DNA from: Candidatus Kuenenia stuttgartensis
GTDB taxonomy: Bacteria > Bacteroidota > Bacteroidia > Chitinophagales > Chitinophagaceae
Assembly: GCA_943330835.2 (NCBI GenBank)
Contig: CALQJH020000089.1
Span: 1-7,774, forward strand
DNA: 7,774 nt
Direction of reading: 5' to 3'
Positions 1-5,624 of this stretch are shown one piece after another; the first letter of the stretch is position 1, and every line of letters starts with the position of its first letter. Position numbers and translations under genes: made by a program. The notes beneath the pieces are model-generated. The model saw only the letters and a list, made by a program, of their open reading frames with translations. It ran no database searches and had not been told where the DNA came from.

Positions 1-1043
1 AAGGGGGAAGTTGATTTATATTTTGGGCCACCAGAACAACTTGAATATTGTTCTGCAAAAACGAAGAAATAATAAATCGTTGATGCGGTCAGACTATTTT
101 TAAAAAAAGAAGTTGAGCTTGAAATTGAAATCACTGTTGCATTTCCCAGGGTTCCACCAACAGTATAAACAGTATTATTTACTGGAGTCTGCGTAAGAGA
201 AGATGAAGTACTCATCAACACCAAATAAGTATCTGCATCACTACTGACCGTAAAGGAACCCGAAACCGTGCTATTATCTCCATTGAGCAAAAGATTGGTC
301 GGTTGATTTGAGGGTGCAACACATGATGAGGTAATGGATAAAGTAGTTGCGCTTGCAGTTAAAGGTGATATGGTATTGTACACTGGGCCATTAAAACAAT
401 TCTGTGAATTAATTGAAAAAACGAAATAATAGTAAGTCGTTCCAGTATTTAAGGAGTCTTCCAGAAAAGAAAGCGAAGGGCCGCTATAAACGATAACACC
501 TCCACCCAATGAATCCTTTGCATTGTATGAAATTCCATTCACAGGAGACGATGTTAATGTAGCCGTTGTTTTTCTTACTACCAAATATTCATCCGTAGTT
601 GATGCCGCAATAAAATCTCCTTGAAGACCTCTGGTAGTGATGTTACTAAATAATAAGGAGGTTGGCTGATTTGACGGCGATACACAAGGTGATATTCCTG
701 AGGTTGTAGTAAATGATGCTACCAATGGATTAGTAGTATTGTACAACGGTCCGCCGGTACATAAATTATTTTGTGAAAAAACAAACAAATAATAAGATGT
801 AGAGGGATTCAATGAATTGATATTAAATACCAGGCTGTCATCATTAGACGCGACTACAGCATCTCCCAAATCAGCTCCAATAGCATAAGTAATGCTATTT
901 TCAGGAAGCGCACTTAATGAACTACTTGCACTTAATACAATCAAATAACTATTAGCTGTAGCCGCTGTAAAGGAACCGCTAATATTGGAACTTCCTATTG
1001 GCGATATTATAATTGATGTGGGCTGAGAGGTAGGCGTTGTACA
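1..1043 (-). repeat. Three tandem ~120-residue protein repeats with paired cysteines
   Basis: Within the secreted protein, module 1 spans 1043-687 (119 residues, from Cys234), module 2 spans 686-324 (121 residues, from Cys353) and module 3 spans 323-1 (from Cys474, cut by the edge). Each opens with C-x-x-P-[TS]-x-QPT, continues with G-[SD]-F-x-x-[AS] and a YLxV strand, and closes with YYxFVF[SA] followed by C-x-[GN]-G-P or C-F-N-G-P and Y[NK]. Each module holds exactly two cysteines, 94-96 residues apart; the second sits at 328, 449 and 569. The repeats have diverged at the DNA level, so they are old duplications rather than a recent expansion. Confidence 0.8.
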
Positions 1044-1742
1044 TGGTGTATTTAAAACTGCTGTTACATTTAAATTATCAATGCTAATCTTTGGCCTTGA
1101 TCCTGTTGTTCCCCCTGTTGCATTAAATAAATAAAATCTTATTCTTGCTGTTGATGATCCATTTAATGATGCAGGAAGATTTATATTGGTAATACTTCCG
1201 CTTGTTGAAACATTATTGGTAAAATTCAACACCTGAGCAGCCGATAATTCAGAAAAAGATGCTCCATCAGTACTTGTAAAAACTTTCAATGTAGATTTTC
1301 GATCTCCGGAACTATTAGGCAATGAACTCCAATCAAAACTAATTGTGCCTGCATTTACACTGGTAAAATCTACATACCAATCAAATGCTACTGCACTGGT
1401 ACTATCTGTTGCACCAGTTGTAAGCATAACTAAATTCCCTGTTCCCTTTTGAACACCGCCAGAAGTAGTTGTTGTAAAACTTGTAGTGGCAGTTGTTATT
1501 TTTTTGCCATCAGAAACAATCCCTGTTGACTGAACGACATTTCCCTTCCAAGAAGAGGACCCGGTTCCTGCAGTAAATGTACCATCAGCAGTAGGACTCG
1601 TTTTGAATACCCAGTTATTAATGTCTGCAAAATTTTCTGTGTAAGTATACCCCACTTGTGTAGACATTCGCACAGGGGTTTGCCCGAAAGTTTTAGCAGA
1701 AAAAAAACTACAAATCAGCAGAAAAAAAACCAATCTCAACAT
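1..1742 (-). CDS. Large secreted FnIII-like repeat protein, N-terminal part (partial at left edge)
   Basis: The frame is open from an ATG at 1742 to the window edge, giving about 580 codons with no stop and no C-terminus. Residues 1-20 are a signal peptide: a short basic start (MLRL), a hydrophobic core rich in Phe and Leu, and a likely cleavage near TFG|QTP. Residues ~30-230 are Ser/Thr/Gly-rich, with ENFADINNWVF near the start and RIRFYLFNATGG...KISIDNLNV at the end. This pattern resembles the jelly-roll 'anchor' domains found in secreted Bacteroidota proteins. From residue 234 come at least three ~120-residue modules ending in YYLFVFS...C.GGP.YNT, which look like fibronectin type III folds. 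Proteins of this build usually end in a type IX secretion signal, but that end lies outside the window. The likely role is a cell-surface or secreted adhesin or a multidomain hydrolase; no catalytic motif is visible, so no activity can be named. No convincing promoter or Shine-Dalgarno sequence was found upstream. Confidence 0.85.
   Translation of the reverse strand, partial: MLRLVFFLLICSFFSAKTFGQTPVRMSTQVGYTYTENFADINNWVFKTSPTADGTFTAGTGSSSWKGNVVQSTGIVSDGKKITTATTSFTTTTSGGVQKGTGNLVMLTTGATDSTSAVAFDWYVDFTSVNAGTISFDWSSLPNSSGDRKSTLKVFTSTDGASFSELSAAQVLNFTNNVSTSGSITNINLPASLNGSSTARIRFYLFNATGGTTGSRPKISIDNLNVTAVLNTPCTTPTSQPTSIIISPIGSSNISGSFTAATANSYLIVLSASSSLSALPENSITYAIGADLGDAVVASNDDSLVFNINSLNPSTSYYLFVFSQNNLCTGGPLYNTTNPLVASFTTTSGISPCVSPSNQPTSLLFSNITTRGLQGDFIAASTTDEYLVVRKTTATLTSSPVNGISYNAKDSLGGGVIVYSGPSLSFLEDSLNTGTTYYYFVFSINSQNCFNGPVYNTISPLTASATTLSITSSCVAPSNQPTNLLLNGDNSTVSGSFTVSSDADTYLVLMSTSSSLTQTPVNNTVYTVGGTLGNATVISISSSTSFFKNSLTASTIYYFFVFAEQYSSCSGGPKYKSTSP
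1695..1730 (-). repeat. 14-bp direct repeat with two A8/T8 tracts in signal-peptide codons
   Basis: The sequence AGCAGAAAAAAAAC occurs exactly at 1695-1708 and again at 1717-1730, offset by 22 bp. On the coding strand each copy reads GTTTTTTTTCTGCT and encodes part of the hydrophobic core of the signal peptide (VFFLL and FFSA). Eight-base homopolymers are prone to polymerase slippage. Any change of one or two bases, or deletion between the copies (22 bp, not a multiple of three), would shift the frame within the first 20 codons. Confidence 0.75.
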
Positions 1743-1891
1743 ATTATATTATGTTACTATCGCCTAAAGATAAAGATGTTATTTTGAATTTGTTAACATT
1801 TAGACTAGTAGAAAATACCTATTTATTGAACCCAGATTTTACAGTTGAAATCTATTACAAGAAAAATATGCTGCAAAGACAAGTGTTTGCT

Positions 1892-1940
1892 TGTTTTTTT
1901 GATCTTATCATAGTTCACTATGTTTTCGACCAAAAAAACA
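1892..1940. other. Nested palindrome / long hairpin upstream of the secreted-protein gene
   Basis: The outer arms are 1892-1904 (TGTTTTTTTGATC) and 1928-1940 (GACCAAAAAAACA), pairing at 12 of 13 positions. Inside the 23-nt loop sits a second perfect inverted repeat, CATAGT-TC-ACTATG (1909-1922). On either strand the T-run comes before the hairpin and the A-run after it, the opposite of an intrinsic terminator. It could be a leader-RNA structure for the leftward gene or a protein-binding palindrome; its role is unknown. Confidence 0.55.
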
Positions 1941-2032
1941 GCTCAACCTCTCGTCTTTATTGCCTTTTTTCCTTTCATCACAATTCCAACTGCAAAATCC
2001 GGGTTGAAATTTGATTGTCTGTATTATTAATA

Positions 2033-2072
2033 CCCTAAAAATAAAATAGCTCCCAAACCAGTGGAAGCTATT
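2033..2072 (-). terminator. Rho-independent terminator of pdhB
   Basis: A stem-loop at 2045-2072 has 7-bp outer arms (AATAGCT/AGCTATT), one mismatch, then 3 more pairs (CCA/TGG) and a 6-nt loop. Read leftward it is followed directly by TTTATTTTTAG, a U-rich tract. It begins 28 nt after the pdhB stop codon. The plus-strand side lacks a T-tract, so it should act only on leftward transcripts. Confidence 0.75.
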
Positions 2073-2100
2073 CAACATAAAATATGATTTAAAAATGACT

Positions 2101-3084
2101 TTACTTGTACATGTACAAAACTTCTTTAGCCAATTTCACGGTACGACTAACATCAGGTAAGTAAGCTGCGACAAGATTTGGAGCATAATGCATAGGCGCA
2201 TCTACTGAAGTAATTCGGCGAATAGGCGCATCCAAATAATCAAATCCTTCTTTCTGAATTCTAAAAGTTATCTCAGAAGATATGGAAGCAAATGGCCATT
2301 GTTCTTCAACAATAATCAACCGATTTGTTTTCTTTACACTTTCTAATATCGTGAACCAATCCAATGGACGAATGGTACGCAAATCAATTACTTCCGCACT
2401 GATATTTTCTTTAGCCAATTCTTCAGCAGCACCTAAAGCTACTTTCATCATCTTATTAAAAGAAACTATTGTTATGTCTTTCCCCTCTCTTACCACATTT
2501 GCTTTACCAATTGGAATGATATATTCCCCTTCAGGCACTTCCCCTTTATCGCCATACATCAATTCGCTTTCCATAAAAACAACAGGATCATCATCTCTGA
2601 TAGCTGCTTTTAATAAACCCTTGGCATCGTATGGATTACTTACTGAAATTACTTTTACTCCTGGAATATTTGCATACATACTTTCAAATGCTGTAGAATG
2701 CTGCGCTCCAAGCTGACCAGCACTTCCATTAGCTCCTCTGAAAACGATTGGACATCCAACTTGTCCGCCACTCATGGCCAACATTTTAGATGCAGTGTTC
2801 AATATTTGATCCAAAGCCAACACGGCAAAATTCCACGTCATGTATTCAACAATTGGGCGTAATCCATTTTGAGCAGCACCAACCGCAATAGCCGTAAACC
2901 CTAATTCTGCAATTGGTGTATCAATAACACGCTTTTCACCAAATTCGTCAAGCATACCCTGACTCACTTTGTAAGCCCCATTATATTCTGCCACCTCTTC
3001 TCCCATTAGAAATACTCTTTCATCTAATCTCATTTCTTCCTGCATCGCTTCACGTAATGCCTCTCTGAAAGTTATTTGTCTCAT
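2101..3084 (-). CDS. pdhB: Pyruvate dehydrogenase E1 component, beta subunit
   Basis: This 327-residue protein matches the usual length of E1 beta subunits. With the alpha subunit it forms the thiamine-diphosphate-dependent E1 that decarboxylates pyruvate and passes the acetyl group to the lipoyl group of E2, giving acetyl-CoA in the cytoplasm. Visible hallmarks are GEEVAEYNGAYKVSQG (28-43), DTPIAELGF with the conserved cofactor-activating Glu60, EYMTWNFAVLALDQI (80-94), FRGANG...QLGAQHS with His129, and DAKGLLKAAIRDDDPVVFMESELMYG (153-178). The C-terminal transketolase-like domain has VIDLRTIRPLD and EEQWPFASISSEI, the latter typical of Bacteroidota PdhB. The ATG at 3084 gives the normal MRQITFREAL start. 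No E1 alpha gene adjoins it, so its partner must be elsewhere. It has its own promoter upstream and a terminator after its stop, so it is probably transcribed alone. A branched-chain 2-oxoacid E1 beta is the main alternative but less likely. Confidence 0.93.
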   Translation of the reverse strand: MRQITFREALREAMQEEMRLDERVFLMGEEVAEYNGAYKVSQGMLDEFGEKRVIDTPIAELGFTAIAVGAAQNGLRPIVEYMTWNFAVLALDQILNTASKMLAMSGGQVGCPIVFRGANGSAGQLGAQHSTAFESMYANIPGVKVISVSNPYDAKGLLKAAIRDDDPVVFMESELMYGDKGEVPEGEYIIPIGKANVVREGKDITIVSFNKMMKVALGAAEELAKENISAEVIDLRTIRPLDWFTILESVKKTNRLIIVEEQWPFASISSEITFRIQKEGFDYLDAPIRRITSVDAPMHYAPNLVAAYLPDVSRTVKLAKEVLYMYK

Positions 3085-3127
3085 TGTAATATCTTAATTT
3101 TATTATGCTTTATAAATTAACGAGTTG

Positions 3128-3158
3128 CAAATTTATTCTATCGATACCATAAAACAAA
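3128..3158 (-). promoter_or_regulatory. Bacteroidota-type promoter for pdhB
   Basis: On the minus strand a perfect -7 element TAAATTTG (3135-3128, consensus TAnnTTTG) is preceded, after exactly 19 bp, by TTTG (3158-3155), matching the -33 element recognised by the Bacteroidota primary sigma factor. Transcription would start near 3120, leaving a leader of about 35 nt before the pdhB ATG. It lies wholly in the 85-bp gap after the thiolase stop codon, so pdhB need not depend on thiolase transcription. Confidence 0.7.
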
Positions 3159-3169
3159 AAGAAAAGCAA

Positions 3170-4348
3170 TTAGCAGTTTTCGATAACGATTGCACTCGCT
3201 CCGCCTCCGCCATTGCAAATACCCGCTGCACCGTATTTTCCGCCATTTTGTTTGAGCACATTAATTAGGGTAACAACAACTCTAGCCCCACTGCACCCCA
3301 AAGGATGACCCAATGAAACTGCGCCTCCGTTTACATTTACCTTTTTAGCATCTAAATTCATTCTTTTAGTATTTTCAATGCCAACTACAGCAAATGCTTC
3401 ATTCAATTCCCAATAATTAATGTCTTCCATTTTTAATCCTGCTTTTTCAACGGCTTTAGGAACCGCTAAAGAAGGTGTTGTAGTAAACCACTCCGGAGCC
3501 TGTTCTGCATCTGCAAAAGATACAATCTTAGCAATGGGTTTCAATCCCAATTCCTCAGCCCTTTCTTTACTCATCAATACCAATGCAGCCGCACCATCAT
3601 TCATGGTAGACGCATTCGCAGCCGTAACCGAACCCTCTTTTAAAAACGCACTTTTTAATTCAGGTATTTTATCAAACTTTACATTGAAAGGTTCTTCATC
3701 TTTTGAAAACAGCAATGGTTCTCCTTTTTTTTGCGGAATGACAACTGGTATAATTTCAGCTTCAAATTTTCCTTCATTTACGGAAGCCTGGCTTCTTTTA
3801 TAACTCTCCATTGCAAAAGCATCCTGTTCTTCTCTGCTTACCCCACAACTTGAAGCACACATTTCTGCAGCAACACCCATGGCTTTACCATCATACACAT
3901 CCGTTAGTCCATCTTTTACCAGACCATCAAGCAACATCGTGTTACCGTACTTGTTACCCCATCTCATGCTGTCTGAATAAAAGGGAACATTACTCATGCT
4001 TTCCATTCCGCCAGCAATCACTACATGAGCATCACCCAACATGATGCTCTGTGCTGCCAAGGCAATCGACTTCATGCCACTTGCACACACTTTATTAACT
4101 GTTGTACAAATCACTTCATTCGGCAATCCTGCAAATTTGGCTGCTTGCCTCGCAGGCGCTTGTCCGAGATTTGCCTGAATAACAGCGCCCATGTACACTT
4201 CATCAACTTTTGCGGAATCAATGCCTGCTCTTTCAACAGCAGCTTTAATCGCAAAGCCTCCAAGTTGAGTGGCAGAAAAAGATTTTAAAGATCCGCCAAA
4301 ACTTCCAATTGGAGTTCTTACTGCGGCAATGACTACTACTTCTTTCAT
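3170..4348 (-). CDS. Acetyl-CoA C-acetyltransferase (thiolase, ACAT1/T2 type)
   Basis: This 392-residue protein has the standard length of a tetrameric cytoplasmic thiolase. It condenses two acetyl-CoA to acetoacetyl-CoA, or cleaves the reverse way. The nucleophile is Cys88 in NKVCASGMK. The other active-site elements are Asn316 (NEAF), His348 (GGAVSLGHPLGCSGAR) and Cys378 (CNGGGGAS). GGMESMSNVPFY lies near 113-124. The segment LVKDGLTDVYDGKAMG and the later VTAANASTMNDGAAALVLMS resemble mitochondrial ACAT1 (T2) more than long-chain FadA thiolases, so short-chain acetyl/acetoacetyl specificity is inferred. No other beta-oxidation or ketone-body gene is in the window, so pathway direction is open and symbols such as atoB, thlA or phaA cannot be separated. 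The start ATG at 4348 gives MKEVVVIAAVRTPIG, the family's normal N-terminus. The start codon lies inside copy A of an upstream tandem repeat. Confidence 0.95.
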   Translation of the reverse strand: MKEVVVIAAVRTPIGSFGGSLKSFSATQLGGFAIKAAVERAGIDSAKVDEVYMGAVIQANLGQAPARQAAKFAGLPNEVICTTVNKVCASGMKSIALAAQSIMLGDAHVVIAGGMESMSNVPFYSDSMRWGNKYGNTMLLDGLVKDGLTDVYDGKAMGVAAEMCASSCGVSREEQDAFAMESYKRSQASVNEGKFEAEIIPVVIPQKKGEPLLFSKDEEPFNVKFDKIPELKSAFLKEGSVTAANASTMNDGAAALVLMSKERAEELGLKPIAKIVSFADAEQAPEWFTTTPSLAVPKAVEKAGLKMEDINYWELNEAFAVVGIENTKRMNLDAKKVNVNGGAVSLGHPLGCSGARVVVTLINVLKQNGGKYGAAGICNGGGGASAIVIENC

Positions 4349-4540
4349 GTATTAATATAGTTTTTTAGTTTGGTCACATAATATAGCCTTTATTATCATG
4401 CTCAGTTGGTATTGAAAATTTTATTATGGCTATTTCATGTATTTACATAGTTTTTTTAATTGAGATAAATGTTATGGACACCATGATCTTTGTCAGTTGG
4501 TATTGAGCAAATCATTAATGAATATTTCATATATTTTTAG
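4343..4540. repeat. ~91-bp imperfect tandem repeat covering the thiolase start and leader
   Basis: Copy A (4343-4432) and copy B (4433-4524) share TTTCATGTATT at 4343 and 4433, the following ATAGTTTTTT block, and CAGTTGGTATTGA at 4403-4415 and 4494-4506. The blocks between have diverged. A third, truncated copy starts with TTTCATATATT at 4525. The period is 90-92 bp. The CAT in copy A is the complement of the thiolase ATG. On the minus strand each copy therefore offers ATGAAA, followed by the thiolase in A and by TAG in B. CAGTTGATAT at 4733-4742 may be a further degenerate relative of the 13-mer. Confidence 0.7.
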
Positions 4541-4552
4541 ATATAAAAAAAA

Positions 4553-4560
4553 CAAAGTTA
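4553..4560 (-). promoter_or_regulatory. Possible -7 element for the thiolase gene
   Basis: The minus strand reads TAACTTTG here, a perfect match to the Bacteroidota -7 consensus TAnnTTTG. The -33 position shows only TGTG at 18 bp spacing, a weak match. If used, transcription would start near 4546 and give a ~200-nt leader containing all copies of the tandem repeat. Confidence 0.35.
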
Positions 4561-4563
4561 CGC

Positions 4564-4645
4564 GATACTATTATTATTCACAGTAAAGAATTCATTCAAA
4601 GAAAAAATATGATACTAATTATTTTATAATTAAATGAATAGTATC
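4564..4645. repeat. Short GATACTA direct and inverted repeats
   Basis: GATACTATT at 4564-4572 has its exact reverse complement AATAGTATC at 4637-4645, with another GATACTA at 4611-4617. The inverted pair encloses 64 nt, too far apart for a strong terminator. Spacing and location between divergent genes would suit regulator-binding half-sites, but in DNA this A/T-rich chance matches of this length are possible. Confidence 0.35.
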
Positions 4646-4801
4646 AAATTTGCAATATACAAATAATAACAATCCTCATCCTACTGATAATGCCTAATTT
4701 TCTAATGTCCAATTTTTGATGCCTTTAATAATCAGTTGATATAAATTCAAATTGATTGATTTTTATCCATCTATATAGAAATCCCTTAAATAGTAATAGT
4801 T

Positions 4802-5617
4802 ATGGGAATAATACGTTTTACCAATCATACCTTTCAAATCAGAAATATTAGTATTGTTTTTTTATTACTATTTAATTGGCTAACATTTAGTTCTTGCCTC
4901 AATACAAAACAAACTACCTATTTCGCAAATGCTAGAGACACTTCATTTAAAACAATAAATGAAGATAAAGAGCCTTTAATACAAAAAAACGATATCCTTA
5001 GTATCAACATAAGTAGCTTGAGTACAGAGGCATCCGCGATTTTCAATACTCCGAACTATACAACAACTTCAACATCAACATCAAATGGGGCATCTGTTTC
5101 AGGTGGCTATTTAGTCAATTCGGAAGGCAACATTCAAATTCCAATAGTAGGAATTATTCAAGTTGCAGGATTTACAAAAAAACAAGTAAGAGATACCATA
5201 ACAAAAAAGATTCTGGATGAAAAGCTACTGATTGATCCTATTGTGACAATAAGACATTTAAATTACGAAGTAACAGTGATTGGTGAAGTGGCAAAACCAA
5301 CTGTAATAAATGTTCCTAATGAAAAGATATCATTATTAAAAGCACTTGGTATAGCTGGAGACATCACCGTTTTTGGTAAAAAAGACAACTTGTTATTAAT
5401 TAGAGAGATTCAAGGTAAAAGAAATATTAAACGAATTAATATTAACAGCCAAGAATTTTTATCCTCAAACTATTACTATCTACAACCTAATGATATCATT
5501 TATGTAGAACCTAACAAACAAAAAGTAATAAGTGCAAATAGGAATCAACAATTGTTACCAACCATATTGAGTGCATTATCAATAGTAGCAGTACTGATTG
5601 CCCAAAAAATAAACTAA
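4802..5617 (+). CDS. Polysaccharide export outer-membrane lipoprotein (Wza-like, SLBB domain)
   Basis: This 271-residue protein belongs to the polysaccharide biosynthesis/export family, the periplasm-to-outer-membrane channel for capsule or exopolysaccharide. Residues 15-32 form a lipoprotein signal ending in LTFSSC, so Cys32 is the likely lipidated residue after signal peptidase II cleavage. The Poly_export domain spans about 55-150, opening with LIQKNDILSINI (59-70) and including the hallmark GGYLVNSEGNIQIPIVG (101-117) and a segment with KKQVRDTI. An SLBB domain follows from about 156, with VTVIGEVAKPTVINVP (157-172), ALGIAGDITVFGKKDNLLLIRE (181-202) and YYLQPNDIIYVEP (225-237). Residues 251-268 are hydrophobic, a C-terminal segment common in Bacteroidota members. 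A Ser/Thr-rich stretch (87-100) replaces a tight loop in the N-terminal domain. It is the first gene of a rightward operon, 7 bp before the Wzc-like gene. No Shine-Dalgarno sequence precedes the ATG. Confidence 0.92.
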   Translation: MGIIRFTNHTFQIRNISIVFLLLFNWLTFSSCLNTKQTTYFANARDTSFKTINEDKEPLIQKNDILSINISSLSTEASAIFNTPNYTTTSTSTSNGASVSGGYLVNSEGNIQIPIVGIIQVAGFTKKQVRDTITKKILDEKLLIDPIVTIRHLNYEVTVIGEVAKPTVINVPNEKISLLKALGIAGDITVFGKKDNLLLIREIQGKRNIKRININSQEFLSSNYYYLQPNDIIYVEPNKQKVISANRNQQLLPTILSALSIVAVLIAQKIN

Positions 5618-5624
5618 TTGAATC

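Larger units (their letters stand above)
1743..2100. other. Non-coding region between secreted-protein gene and pdhB
   Basis: This 358-bp gap separates two genes on the minus strand. It holds the pdhB terminator at its right side and a nested palindrome at 1892-1940. A 264-bp open frame on the plus strand (1751-2014) lies here, but its product is an unstructured mix of Phe, Cys, Tyr and Lys, with no recognisable family, and I judge it non-coding. No perfect Bacteroidota -7 element (TAnnTTTG) was found for the leftward gene. The nearest matches are TATCTTTA (1772-1765) and TGTCTTTG (1881-1874), neither with a good -33 partner. Confidence 0.6.
4349..4801. other. Divergent intergenic region between thiolase and polysaccharide genes
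   Basis: This 453-bp A/T-rich region separates the leftward thiolase from the rightward polysaccharide locus and must contain the control sequences of both. Its left part is the ~91-bp tandem repeat and its centre holds the candidate thiolase -7 element. GATACTATT (4564-4572) recurs inverted as AATAGTATC (4637-4645), with GATACTA again at 4611-4617. I found no clear promoter for the gene at 4802; the best matches lack a proper -33 element. No RNA gene or riboswitch was recognised. Confidence 0.6.

Noticed and set aside
1892..1940. Interpretation of the palindrome as a bidirectional terminator
   Set aside because: On both strands the T-run precedes the stem and the A-run follows it, so no U-tract follows the hairpin.
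1751..2014. 87-codon plus-strand open frame in the gap left of pdhB
   Set aside because: Its product is rich in Phe, Cys, Tyr and Lys with no domain, signal peptide or homologue I recognise, and it overlaps the nested palindrome. A/T-rich intergenic DNA easily yields such frames.
2282..2716. 144-codon plus-strand open frame inside pdhB
   Set aside because: It is wholly antisense to a gene with strong family motifs, and its translation has no recognisable features.
3420..4288. Three plus-strand open frames inside the thiolase gene
   Set aside because: All are antisense shadows of a full-length, motif-complete thiolase. One is His/Leu/Pro-rich, typical of antisense translation.
4343..4540. 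CRISPR array
   Set aside because: Only two to three units of ~91 bp, with internal divergence and no uniform repeat-spacer pattern. The repeat also overlaps a coding start, and there are no cas genes.
4690..4801. Promoter for the polysaccharide operon
   Set aside because: TAATTTTC (4695-4702) and AATTTTTG (4711-4718) each miss the -7 consensus by one base, and neither has a TTTG at the right upstream distance. I could not choose one.
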